Origin: Umbelopsis ramanniana AG
Lineage: Eukaryota; Mucoromycota; Umbelopsidomycetes; Umbelopsidales; Umbelopsidaceae
DNA: 64,000 nucleotides
Assembly: GCF_025399195.1 (NCBI RefSeq)
Contig: NW_026252109.1
Location: forward strand, 124,001-188,000
Direction of reading: 5' to 3'
Made by a program: the position numbers and the translations under genes. Below are positions 47,068-56,885 of the stretch, piece by piece (position 1 is the stretch's first letter; each line of letters opens with the position of its first letter). The notes below the pieces were generated by a model that was given only the letters and a program-made list of their open reading frames with translations, did not search any database and was not told where the DNA came from.

Positions 47068-48345
47068 ATGAGTGTCAACGATCCAAATGGCGGTATCCAT
47101 GCCAGGGCAGTGAGTTCTACAGAAAATGCCGCTGCCACTGCTGCGACCAAAACAACCACCACAAAGGCAGCAGAAACGACTACAACTACAACAAAAGCCC
47201 CCGCTACTAGTACTCCTTCGCCTTCTCCCACAACCACCACGGCAGCACCAGTGACCACTTCCAAAGTTTCTTCCAGTTCGGTGGTGCTGGTGTCATCCTC
47301 TGTCAGTAAAATTGTCACTTCAAGCGTACCTGTGACCACCAGCTCTCTTCCAATCACCACAAGCTCCAGCATCGTACCATCTACAAGCGTTATGCTTTTA
47401 ACAACCACTAGTGCACTGGCAAGCGTCACCCCTACCGCGGTAGCTTCATCCTCATCAAATGGAAGTCATACCAACCTTATAGGTCCCATTGTCGGCGCCG
47501 TTGGCGGTGCTGCCGTTATCCTTGGTGCAGGAATTCTTTTCTATCGAAGACGTCGCAGCAAGCGAGACGAAGATAATGCAGATCGAACTTTTAGCGATTA
47601 TTTAGCCAGTAGCGATGCTGCTATGCGAGGGAGAAAGTCGCAACAGTGGACGGGCGGCGACAATGAATATAACCGAAATAGCTACATGCGATCGCCTGCT
47701 TCTATTGCTGCCGGAATGTACCAACAGCCTTCGCCAAGAATGGTACCAGCTGTAGGAAGCATAGCCGCAACCCAAGCTGCATGGGGGTCATCAAGCAGCC
47801 AGTCACCGGAGCCAACCGTGGTTGGTAGCCCCGAGCAACATCAGCAAGCCTTGTACTCGGCCGCTGCCGTTGGAGGCCACAACATGTACAATCACGGTTA
47901 TGGCAATAACCAATACTATCAACAACAACCACAGTATCCTTCAGGACAAGGATATTACCAATATAATTCTGACCCATATCAGCAATATGGACAAGAATAC
48001 CAGCCTTACTATGATCCTGCAACCGAGCAATATGTTTACCCCGCCAGCGCTGAGTACCAGCAATCCATCGCTGCCGAAGACTATGGCCAAGCCCCTCACA
48101 CTTACGACGAAATGCCTCAACAAATGGCCGAACAGCAACGTAACTATGCCAGCAGTCCTTTACCTGCCATCCCTAACACGCATTCAATGGCATCCACTGT
48201 TGAAGAACCCCGTTTCCCACCCAACAGTCCTCCACTACACAATGCTAATGTAAGGGGTACCAGCAGCCCCATTACATCAGGTGACCCCCATAGAACACAC
48301 ACGCCAGACGTGAGCTCTGCAGGTCAAGAGCCACCATCCACCTAA
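47068..48345 (+). CDS. Single-pass membrane protein with Ser/Thr-rich ectodomain (Mid2/Wsc-like layout)
   Basis: Single exon, 425 aa. Residues 20-135 are almost only Thr, Ser, Ala, Val and Pro, as in a heavily O-mannosylated stalk. A Gly/Ala-rich membrane segment follows near 138-158 (NLIGPIVGAVGGAAVILGAG), then a basic stop-transfer (YRRRRSKRDED). The cytoplasmic tail is rich in Tyr, Gln and Pro. This layout matches fungal wall-stress sensors and axial-budding-type proteins, which place a short tail inside to signal to Rho1. I see no signal peptide after the ATG at 47068, so membrane insertion might rely on the membrane segment itself, or an upstream exon is missing. No WSC cysteine domain is present. 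Function is inferred from architecture only. Confidence 0.75.
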   Translation: MSVNDPNGGIHARAVSSTENAAATAATKTTTTKAAETTTTTTKAPATSTPSPSPTTTTAAPVTTSKVSSSSVVLVSSSVSKIVTSSVPVTTSSLPITTSSSIVPSTSVMLLTTTSALASVTPTAVASSSSNGSHTNLIGPIVGAVGGAAVILGAGILFYRRRRSKRDEDNADRTFSDYLASSDAAMRGRKSQQWTGGDNEYNRNSYMRSPASIAAGMYQQPSPRMVPAVGSIAATQAAWGSSSSQSPEPTVVGSPEQHQQALYSAAAVGGHNMYNHGYGNNQYYQQQPQYPSGQGYYQYNSDPYQQYGQEYQPYYDPATEQYVYPASAEYQQSIAAEDYGQAPHTYDEMPQQMAEQQRNYASSPLPAIPNTHSMASTVEEPRFPPNSPPLHNANVRGTSSPITSGDPHRTHTPDVSSAGQEPPST

Positions 48346-49026
48346 GCGACAAATGATAATTCAGTTGCACTGTTACCAATAGTAAATAAATCTGTTCAAA
48401 TATAGACCTAAATTCCATTGAAATGATTAGCCAGGATAGTGCCTCGCATGTACTCTGGAGCAGAGCAGCGCAACCTGTCCAGCCGGCCGTTAAGCTTATG
48501 CTGGTAAATTTTTCTTATCTCCCACCAGGCGGTTGCGAACAGCCAGCCAGTCTTCACTTATGCTTCAAAGGCTGTATACTGAGGCCAGTATAGGCAGAAA
48601 TCTAAATCAATGGATAAAGTACTACTAGAAAAGCCTTATGACGAATAGATAAGAAGAGTGTGCATTTTAGATATCGGTTCTTGGCACATATGTTAATGCC
48701 GTAAGACAATCCCCTAGCTACAAGTATTGTTGCATACCGATGAAAAAAAATGGTATCGATTCAGCTTCATCAGGTCTATAATATCGAGGTTGTATACACC
48801 ATTTCAGTACCTGGGAGCTGGTGTGGATGCTTTGGATGCTTACTAACAGGCTGTCCCTATTACTAAAAGCTCACAGCTTACCGCCGTTTCGCATCGGTCA
48901 CGTGCTTCCACATTTCTTACCAACTGTGCTCGCAATTGGTGGCATTTTCCCATTTTTCCCGCATTACATCTAGCTACGCGCAAAGCAACTCATAAGTCAC
49001 CTCTATCTAACAGCAAGAAAACGGAT
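48346..49026. other. Intergenic, bZIP promoter
   Basis: 681 bases. The right end contains TCACGTG at 48898-48904 (listed separately) and T/C-rich sequence before the bZIP start. No gene seen. Confidence 0.5.
48898..48904 (+). promoter_or_regulatory. TCACGTG element upstream of the bZIP gene
   Basis: E-box heptamer 123-129 bp upstream of the start at 49027. One of six promoter-proximal copies in the window. Confidence 0.45.
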
Positions 49027-50034
49027 ATGCCAGGGGAAGATCACGATTACACTACTTTGAACAATGGTGTGGAAAACATGAATGACAATAATGATTCAAG
49101 CTTGAAGAGACCTGCCGTGGACGAATTAGACGCTACCTCAGCTAAAGCAAGACGAACCTCGGTATCCGATGGCAAGGACGGCAAAGACATGGCGTTAACA
49201 GATAAGGACGAAGATGGGTTGGACGATGATAGCAGCGGGCAAGATCACAACCAACAGCAGGACGACGATGATGACGAGGACGAGGACGACGACGTTTCTA
49301 GTCTCAGTAACCAGTTGCCGATGCTCACAGCTGAGCAACAACAACAATTATTACAGACATATGCACAAGCCAGCGGACAGGATTTAGCTCATCTGACAGC
49401 GTCTTCTTTAGCACAAGCCATGGTATCACCAATAGCTGTTCCTGGACTAACGTCTAGTTTGCTACAATCTTTGCAAGGCGGCAGTGTCATCACCTCATTA
49501 CCTGGCCCACCGCACCTTTCTGGAAATCTTCGCGCAGATGGGACAGGGGACGTAGATGGAGGAGACAAGCGAACATCTAGTACACGTAATCTCACGAATG
49601 ACGAACGACGGCAGCGACGACTGTATCGGAATAGGGTGGCGGCCAAGGAATGCCGCAAAAAGAAGAAAGCTTCTATACAAAGCATGGAGGAACGAGTGCA
49701 CCAACTCGAGGAGGAGAATGACAATTTACGGAAAGAGCTGGACGAGATCAACGCCAAGCTGGCAATGGGATCAATGCAAGGATCGGACAGTTATCGGTTG
49801 ATGAAGGAGGTAGAAGAATTAAATGCTAAATTGGGACTAAGCCAAATGGCGAATGCAGGACACGCTTTGACAGCCGCCGTGGTAGCCGCCGCAGCATCGG
49901 CCCATCATCACCATCAACAACAAGGAGGTCAGACTTCGGCAGAGCAACAGAAATTTGCTCAACAGCTTCAACAACAGCTTGCCGAACGATCCAATGCTGC
50001 TGAATCGCCAAAATCTAAACTCGAGAACCAATGA
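49027..50034 (+). CDS. bZIP transcription factor, CREB/ATF type
   Basis: Single exon, 335 aa. Residues 1-95 are acidic with a long Asp/Glu run. The bZIP lies at about 193-255: basic region RRQRRLYRNRVAAKECRKKK with the N-x7-R core (NRVAAKECR), followed by heptads of Leu/Val (VHQLEEENDNLRKELDEI). The basic region has the CREB/ATF pattern rather than AP-1 or Gcn4, so a CRE (TGACGTCA) is the expected site, as found upstream of NDUFS8. A second leucine-rich stretch and a His/Gln-rich tail follow. Acidic and Gln-rich parts could act in activation. Similar to fungal Atf1/Atf21-class stress regulators, but exact orthology is not clear. Confidence 0.9.
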   Translation: MPGEDHDYTTLNNGVENMNDNNDSSLKRPAVDELDATSAKARRTSVSDGKDGKDMALTDKDEDGLDDDSSGQDHNQQQDDDDDEDEDDDVSSLSNQLPMLTAEQQQQLLQTYAQASGQDLAHLTASSLAQAMVSPIAVPGLTSSLLQSLQGGSVITSLPGPPHLSGNLRADGTGDVDGGDKRTSSTRNLTNDERRQRRLYRNRVAAKECRKKKKASIQSMEERVHQLEEENDNLRKELDEINAKLAMGSMQGSDSYRLMKEVEELNAKLGLSQMANAGHALTAAVVAAAASAHHHHQQQGGQTSAEQQKFAQQLQQQLAERSNAAESPKSKLENQ

Positions 50035-50567
50035 TGTAGCTTCCAACTAATAGTTGCCAATAGTCTTTTTTTATATCTGGAATAATATTTGTGTCAATGT
50101 CATTCATTGTTTTTGCTAACAATTGACGCAGTAAAGTTATTATCTCTGCTGGATTGGGCATTGTCTCTTGCAAACCATGTTGTAAGTGTGCAGAGGAAAC
50201 AGACACTTTTAAGTTTGGTCGATAAAATCTTGGTTGAAGGATGGTGGCAAATCATCTGGAGAGAGAATGCGCTTGCTTGATTGAAAGTAACAATTGGTTT
50301 CGATTGGCTCTGGTGTCTACAAGCGACATGGCCTTTGGATGAAGTTTCGCCAGCATATTGAGTCAATTAAAGCTCGCAGTTGCAACGTCGCGCGCATTTG
50401 TTAAGTACACAAGTTGGTTCTTTGCAAGAAGCATGGTGCAAATTACCATTTCTTTATTTTTCATTGCGAATTAAAGGGAGTTTTCGTAATAACCCAGCTT
50501 TTACCTTCCCGCAGCAACGGCATTGCAATTTTCCATTTGCCACCGGAGCTTGTTCCCCTTTCTAACC
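50035..50567. other. Intergenic between bZIP gene and GNAT gene
   Basis: 533 bases, short frames only; T-rich 3' UTR on the left and the GNAT promoter on the right. Confidence 0.5.
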
Positions 50568-51425
50568 ATGGCCCACGGATTCAAATTCTCCAATGGTCTC
50601 GATTACTCCCTTCGACAGCTAGTGGAATATAACAACGTGGCCTTTGTTGGATATCTAAAGGACATGACGTTTACCCCAGAAATGTTTGAATCGTTTCTTG
50701 TGCCGCAGCACATTGTACATGGCCTGAGCGTTTACATGCATACGAATGAAGGACAATTTGTCGGATTCTCACGAACAAGTGTACGAGGAACGCGAGCATG
50801 GGTTTCAGGAGTTGCCATTGTACCTAATTTTCGTGGCAAAGGCGCGGGAAAGGTATTGATGAAGGAGTACCTGCGAGTGCTGAAGGAAAGCGGTCGGATC
50901 AAGAAGGTGCTTCTAGACGTTTTGGGAGATAACCCGGTTGCAAAGCGCTTGTACCAGAACTTGGGCTTCAAGGTTATCACCAGTGTGCACAAGCTTATGT
51001 TTCATGGCGAGATGGATCCACCTCAGCAGAGTCTTGGATCTATACGGGCGACCAGCGGTGTTGACATTCATCTCCCATGGCTACACTACGAACTCGAATA
51101 CATGTGGACGAGAGAATGGTGCGTCGTCAGCATCAAGGACAATGCACAGACAGTGAGGTACGAGACGGAAGACGGCCAACTTTCAACTGCCGTTGTGGTC
51201 TTCGTTGACGAACCAAGAGAGACCCTAGTAGTGCATGCATGTGCCTTCACGAAAGATACCACTTCCAATGATTTGAGAGCCATCTTCGCTCACTTTTCAA
51301 AGAATCATCATATTACCAAGTTCATGTTACCATATGAACCTGCCGCATCCAAAGCCATCAAGCTATTCGAAGAATTGGAGTTCAAGGAAACTGACATGGA
51401 GTATATTATGGAGATAGATCTTTGA
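50568..51425 (+). CDS. GNAT-fold N-acetyltransferase
   Basis: Single exon, 285 aa, from the ATG in ACCATGG at 50568, a strong start context. The N-terminal GNAT domain has strand beta-4 (RAWVSGVAIVPNFRGKGAGK), in which RGKGAG is the acetyl-CoA pyrophosphate-binding loop (R/Q-x-x-G-x-G/A). Helix and strand motifs follow (VLLDVLGDNPVAKRLYQNLGF), typical of motif B. The last ~110 residues form a second, weaker GNAT-like repeat (FAHFSKNHHITKFMLPYE, then AIKLFEELEFKET). The acceptor substrate cannot be deduced. No targeting signal is visible. Confidence 0.88.
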   Translation: MAHGFKFSNGLDYSLRQLVEYNNVAFVGYLKDMTFTPEMFESFLVPQHIVHGLSVYMHTNEGQFVGFSRTSVRGTRAWVSGVAIVPNFRGKGAGKVLMKEYLRVLKESGRIKKVLLDVLGDNPVAKRLYQNLGFKVITSVHKLMFHGEMDPPQQSLGSIRATSGVDIHLPWLHYELEYMWTREWCVVSIKDNAQTVRYETEDGQLSTAVVVFVDEPRETLVVHACAFTKDTTSNDLRAIFAHFSKNHHITKFMLPYEPAASKAIKLFEELEFKETDMEYIMEIDL

Positions 51426-51628
51426 GCATTTGATTGTAATTGCTTGGTTTATGTTTTATATTTTTTTTTCTGCTAATTCAGGAAGATAGTAATCAAAAGA
51501 AAAAAAAAACTCTCCTCCCTCATTCAAATCTGTGATACCTTTCAGTGCTGATCTGTAGAAAACACCAAATTATGCAAAGACTTCCTCCCTGGGGTTCACT
51601 TGAAATGCAGACAGAACATAAGAACACT

Positions 51629-52183
51629 TTATCCTTTTAGCTCACGGGCAGCCTCGCCAAACAGTTTTCCAGCGTGCTTGAGGTCTTCATCGGAGTGACC
51701 ATTGACTTTGATTGGAGCGTATTGAAGACCATGGGCGGTAAGTCTGTCCAACAGCTTGTTATCCAAGGGATGTGATATGCCTTGATCGAAGGTTGTTTTA
51801 TCTGACAATACCACGCCGAGCAGCTTGCCTTCTAACGGCTTTTCATCATTGGGGTCGTTCGAAAAAAAATGCTTTTCAAAGACTGACAGGGCGCCACTGC
51901 AACAATCACCGTAACCAGTTAGTACCACCTCGCACACAGGGTAGTCACAGAACACATTTACTTACGTGGTTGAAAAGAGAAAGGCATCTGCGAGAAGAAG
52001 GTCGATATCCAGATTCTTTGCATGAGACTCGCTAAAATCTGTAGCAGCCGCAGTTTGTGGTTGATGAGCAATATCTTTGACTTGAACAGTGTGTCCTCCA
52101 ACCGCCTGGATGCCTTCTTCCAACAGAGGAGCTATTCTCTTGGAATCAGTTGAGTTATCCGTGAATACATTGATCTTGGTCAT
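51629..52183 (-). CDS. Flavodoxin-fold / NADPH-dependent FMN reductase-like protein
   Basis: Exons complement(51629..51896, 51966..52183) encode 161 aa. The pattern is a flavodoxin-like alternation: KINVFTDNSTDSKRIAPLLE (first strand and loop), GHTVQVKDI, DIDLLLADAFLFSTTSGALS across the exon join, and GKLLGVVLSDKTTFDQGISH. WrbA and FMN-reductase relatives carry a similar STTSG or STS loop after strand 3. The usual phosphate-binding loop (S/T-x-T-G-x-T) is replaced by TDNSTDSKR, so FMN binding is uncertain. A small cytosolic quinone or flavin reductase is plausible, as is a non-catalytic relative. Confidence 0.6.
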
Positions 52184-52430
52184 AGTGATTATTTTTTGTT
52201 ATATGAAGAAGAAACAAGCAGCGCCAATCAATTAGAACATTTCTTGCATAGTTGGGGCGGAATATTTGCGTCATTGCAGTCTTGGAGTCCTGGCCACGCT
52301 CGCCACGCCTGCCGATCGGTCCTTCAAAAGAAAAAAGCTACCATGTCATTTCGCAGTCACATACAAACAACTTGAATTATCGCGAAGTGCCGTTGGGTTT
52401 GGTTCATATTTCTTCATATTCAAATACAAC

Positions 52431-52910
52431 ATGGGTGTTACTGTAGAGACAATCAAGGCTGGCGATGGTGTTAACTACCCCAAGAAGGGAGACCGCGTCA
52501 CTATCCACTACGTTGGTACTCTTTTGGACGGTACCAAGTTTGATTCCTCCCGCGACCGTCCCGAGCCTTTCCAGTGCACTATTGGTGTTGGCCAAGTTAT
52601 CAGAGGTTGGGATGAAGGTAAAGTATCGTTTGTGAACTTGGGCATCATCACAAGGTGTAAGTGCTCATTTTTCTACTTACCCATAGGTGTTCCCAAGATC
52701 TCTCTTGGTGAAGTTGCCAAGATCACCGCCACCGGTGACTATGCTTGTAAGTTTTCATGCATGAATGGACGTGTTAGATAAGGCTATGATCTTTTTCCAT
52801 CCATACTGACATATCAAATGCGTGAATCAGACGGACCCGGAGGTTTCCCCGGTCTTATCCCTCCCAATGCTACCCTCGTCTTTGAAGTTGAGCTCTTGAA
52901 GATCAACTAA
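52431..52910 (+). CDS. FKBP12: FKBP12 peptidyl-prolyl cis-trans isomerase
   Basis: Exons join(52431..52617, 52687..52746, 52831..52910) encode 108 aa, the exact size of FKBP12. Conserved blocks are [55 protein letters not shown], then [15 protein letters not shown] and FEVELLKIN at the end. Residues that line the FK506/rapamycin pocket (Tyr in HYVG, Asp in FDSS, Phe, Val-Ile, Trp, Tyr) are all visible. FKBP12 is a cytosolic proline isomerase and the receptor through which FK506 inhibits calcineurin and rapamycin inhibits TOR. The short intron at 52618-52686 follows the conserved WDEG. Confidence 0.97.
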
Positions 52911-53067
52911 ATTTGTCTTTTTTTGCAAGCAACAAAAAATTATGCTAGCTTGTAAAACTGTTATGAAACAAGATGGGTATGCCTGATTAAACATCTATAC
53001 TATAGATAGCCAATAAAAATGTACACTGCTTTGTAAACGTGCAATAAAATTTACAAAGCTACGGTAT

Positions 53068-55654
53068 TTATAACATGACAATACGCATGCCGTTAAATTC
53101 CGCAATGGAGTATCGGAAGTTCTTTCCAGGACATGTAATAAACATGAGAGAAGTGGGTATTTCCAGCTGACGCGAGATAGCATCAACCGTACTAGGGTTA
53201 AACGTTCCTTGAATGAATAGCTATGCCAGCGCGGTTAATATTTACATTGGAGAGTACACTTCAGTTCAACGTCAATGCAGCTTACCAGATCAATTTGAAT
53301 TTTGGGGTATATTTCATCGAGGATGGAATGGTTGGCTTCAAAGTGTTTGGGTATCTCTTCCAAAGATTTATACAGGTGAACGATCTTGATGTTCCCTGTT
53401 GGCTCGTTGTTTTGACAGTACATGATAGCCTTGTTTAGAATATGAGGCTCATCCGTTTTTGCAAAGAACACCACAGGCTGCTTTTTGAACTTCTTGATAC
53501 CCTGCAAGATCGACTTCTGGCATACTTCGGATAACCGGTTGAATCGATGAAGTAAAGGAAGTTGATCCGCAAGCCAGTAGAAGGTTTTGTAAAGCCAAAC
53601 ACGATTTATCATTGTAAGTCTGTTGAGATGAAATGTAAGTTAAATTTGGTGGAAAGAGAATCAAGTAAGCGGCCATGTGAACTTACATCACGAGAAGGAC
53701 AACTCCAAAGTAGATGATAAAGTACTCAATGATGCTTGGATCGATAACAATATTGCCTACCAAACCAGCTACTACGAAACCGCCCACAGTGACCGTGGTA
53801 AGCAGGTTAACAGAAGTATGGCGTGGTAAGCGATTACGCTTATATTTCATCAGGACGTTGACGATTGTAAACATCAGAAGAACAGCCAAGAAGGCCACAG
53901 CGAATACTCCAGATAGTGATGTAGTGTCGCCTCGAACAATGGAATACAAGGTGACGCTTAGTATAAGAAATACAAGAATGATATATTGAGCTGAGCCGGT
54001 AAATTTGTTGTGGATAAGGAAAAAGCTCGGAATAATTCGATCGCTGCAGATCTAATTAGTATCGAGATCTCTTACAGTTACTTTTTATATGTGGATGCAC
54101 TTACCTTGCCATTCGTTCCATTAACCCAGTTGCTGCAATCAGACCAGTTAAGACACCTGCACAGAGGACAATGATGGCGTCGACCATGATCCATATGCGC
54201 AACCAACGGTGACCACCAACAGCGTATTGGCCAAGTATCGAAACAGCAATAGCAGAATTATTCCTCAATTCTTCAATGGGTACAAGGGCGGTAGCCACTA
54301 GGGTGATTGGAGAATTCAAAAGAGTCAAAAAGCCAAACATGTTTCGCATAACTTTTGGAAAGTCGCTCGGTTGAAGTTCCTCAATGAAGTTGCCTGCCGT
54401 CTAGGAATGGTCATGTTTGGATATCAGCACATATGAATAACAATCTCAATGTAAATTTTGCATGTAGCAACCCTACCTCGTAACCTGTAACGCCAAGCAG
54501 ACCAACACAAAATCCATTGAATATCATCTTCACAGCCGATGAATTTTCTGGGTATGGATAGTTCCAATTCGCGATAAGTGTTGCATTTCCAACCTGGCCC
54601 CAATGGATGAAGGACGCGATAAGGACCGTCAGCATTGTTATTAAGTGGAATAAGAAGATAATCAGAGCCACAGTAGATGATTCTCTAATTCCAAGGAAGG
54701 CAATAAGTGCGAATGCAACCATAATAATGATAGCAAGGGCAAAAGCAGGTAGCTTGTCGGGAAGAGCTACTTCCGCCGCTAAGTAGGCGGCCGCCGATGC
54801 GGCTGACACTACACAGGTAGCCAGATAGTCTAAGATCAGAATAGAGGCCACAACACCAGCAAGCCATTTTGAGCTGGAGTTAAGCATTGCGCTGTAAATT
54901 CCTATGCAACCAAAAAGATCAGATTATGCGCATTACATTATATTAGGATTTCAATGCCCAACCGATTGAACATACCTCCATTAAGTGGAAGTGCAGTGCA
55001 CACCTCTGTCATGATGTTCTTGGCTGGATACATTAAAAGCGCCACCAGCGCCATGGAGATGACAGAGAATTGTCCCGCTTGGACCATACACGGTCCTAAC
55101 GAGTATAGTACAGAAGCGATCAAGTCATTGCCTGAGATGGAGGTCGCTCGCCATTGACCAATCAATTTTTTATCTTCACGTTGTACATTGATGTCGCTCT
55201 GCTCTAGTTCCATATAGTAAGTACTACCCCATCTATTATAAAAATTACAAAGTTCAAATCACTGCTCTAATAATGTATCAAGTTACTTGTGCGTTATCTT
55301 GCACTTACCCTGCAAACTCCCATTCATTGCTCAAAGTCGGGTATCTAGAAGGTGTTTCAGACCATTTTAAGAGATTGGATCCAAGGCGCTTCACTTGCCG
55401 TCGCTGAATAGTTTGAAATTCTGATTCTGCGAAAGAAGGTGGAACGATTTCGTTTACACTAGCGATAGACGGTGTTCTACCTATTGATATCAGGTGGACA
55501 TAACTTGAGTTAGCAAACCGATTGTTGCACAGAAGGCAATACAAGGTAGTGGGGATATAATACTTTGCTTATCTTCGGAGGTGTTATAGACTGGTATTGG
55601 TTCGCTTTGACTAGACGAAGTCGTCTGCTTTGACGTGGAATCTCGTTTTGACAT
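53068..55654 (-). CDS. APC-superfamily amino-acid/polyamine transporter with soluble C-terminal domain
   Basis: Eight exons: complement(53068..53220, 53286..53619, 53687..54043, 54105..54400, 54477..54901, 54976..55232, 55309..55480, 55564..55654), 694 aa. A polar ~110-residue N-terminus (Ser/Thr/Lys-rich) leads to about 12 hydrophobic segments, from DLIASVLYSLGPCMVQAGQF through FFIIYFGVVLLVM-like helices. The APC hallmark helix 1 region and EVCTALPLNGG are present, and SSSAVKMIFNGFCVGLLGVTGYE resembles the helix-6 unwound segment region. The last ~150 residues (from about 545) are soluble, with alternating strands and helices (KQPVVFFAKTDEPHIL, GNIKIVHLYKSLEE, PKIQIDLLFIQGTFNPSTVD). They look like a nucleotide-binding or UspA-type fold, as in some bacterial APC porters. 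Substrate and direction are unknown. The gene faces cyclin L across a shared promoter. Confidence 0.88.
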
Positions 55655-55740
55655 TGGGCAGAATTTTAGAGGAATATCTAGACAGCAGGGTTTTCCTTTT
55701 TTCTTTTTAAAGCCATTTATGGCAGACAGAATTTACGCAG

Positions 55741-55747
55741 TCACGTG
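55741..55747 (+). promoter_or_regulatory. TCACGTG element in the shared APC transporter/cyclin L promoter
   Basis: E-box heptamer 68-74 bp upstream of the cyclin L start and about 87-93 bp upstream of the transporter start. One of six promoter-proximal copies in the window. Confidence 0.45.
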
Positions 55748-55814
55748 TCGACTCCTCCGGTTTGTTTGAGTTTCTCTGCGAGGTCACTTGAAACGCAAAT
55801 ATCCTATCAACAGC

Positions 55815-56803
55815 ATGACAGCATTGGCATTACTAAATGCCCTGGCCACCAATGAACAGTTAGAGCAGTCACCATCACAACGAGATGGCATCAAAAAAGA
55901 AAAAGAGCAAATCCTACTCAGCTTTGGCTGCGAATTAATACAAAGCGCCGGGATTGCTTTGAAACTGTAAGGCTCAAATTCAACCTTCGATCCATATGCC
56001 ACCCCTCCCCACTAAAGCATTCTGAACAATAGGCGACAGGTAGTCACGTCTACGGCGCAGGTACTATTCCAACGATTTTTTCGAGTCGCTAGCCTTAAAA
56101 ATTTTGGCATCCAGGTACGCAAATGAATACGCGTGATGTGATCTGGTGTATCTATACAGCTGATGCTTACACTGCAACAGGAAATAGGCATGGCGGCATT
56201 ATTTCTTGCATCGAAGACGGAAGAATCACTTGTCAGAATATCAAGTCTTACTTTGGTCTACCATTATCTAATTCAAAGAGCTCGGCGACGGGAGATGGTG
56301 CCGTTGGATGGATTTTCGCAACAATCCTATGATCTGAAGAACGACTTGGTGGTGGCCGAGATGCAGATTCTCAAGCATTTGGCATTTGATGTTAGTGTCC
56401 AACTGCCATACGGTTTGATGGTCAACTATCTGCGAATTTTGGGCCTAGAGGATCATCCCGACGTCCCCAATAAGGCATGGGGATATTTGAATGACGGGTA
56501 TGTGTTCTTTTCCTGGTACCATTATGTCCAGTAATGTGATGCTAACGTTTCAAGTTTAGTTTGCGAACCGTCATCTATGTTGCATACCATCCCCCTACTA
56601 TAGCATGCGCATCTATTTGGTTAGCCTGCAGGGAACTTCAAATTAAACTTCCTACCCAACCTGGAGCGCAATGGTGGGAGCTATTTGAAGCCGATATAAC
56701 GGACATTCAGGACATTGCTGGGCATATCCAAAGTCAATACTACCTAAAGTATGATCGAAGTGTTGTGCCACTCACGACAGATGAGTTAGCTCTCCATCAA
56801 TAG
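55815..56803 (+). CDS. CCNL: Cyclin L-type cyclin
   Basis: Exons join(55815..55966, 56033..56114, 56181..56497, 56560..56803) encode 264 aa. Two cyclin boxes are present. Box 1: GCELIQSAGIALKLRQVVTS then AQVLFQRFFRVASL and IGMAALFLASKTEESLVRIS. Box 2 contains DLVVAEMQILKHLAFDVSVQ, LRTVIYVAYHPPTIACASIW and LACRELQIKLPTQP. The RQVVTSTAQVLFQRFF and WWELFEADITDIQDIAGHIQ blocks match cyclin L, which partners CDK10/11 and acts in pre-mRNA splicing and transcription. It lacks the long SR-rich tail of animal cyclin L, so it is a short form. The ATG at 55815 is chosen because upstream in-frame codons begin with TTG, not ATG. Confidence 0.9.
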
Positions 56804-56885
56804 ACGTTAGCGTCCTTCTTAGGAACCCATACCACAATTGCATTTCTTTGTTTATTTTGTAAATATTGCTACATAAACGACATTT

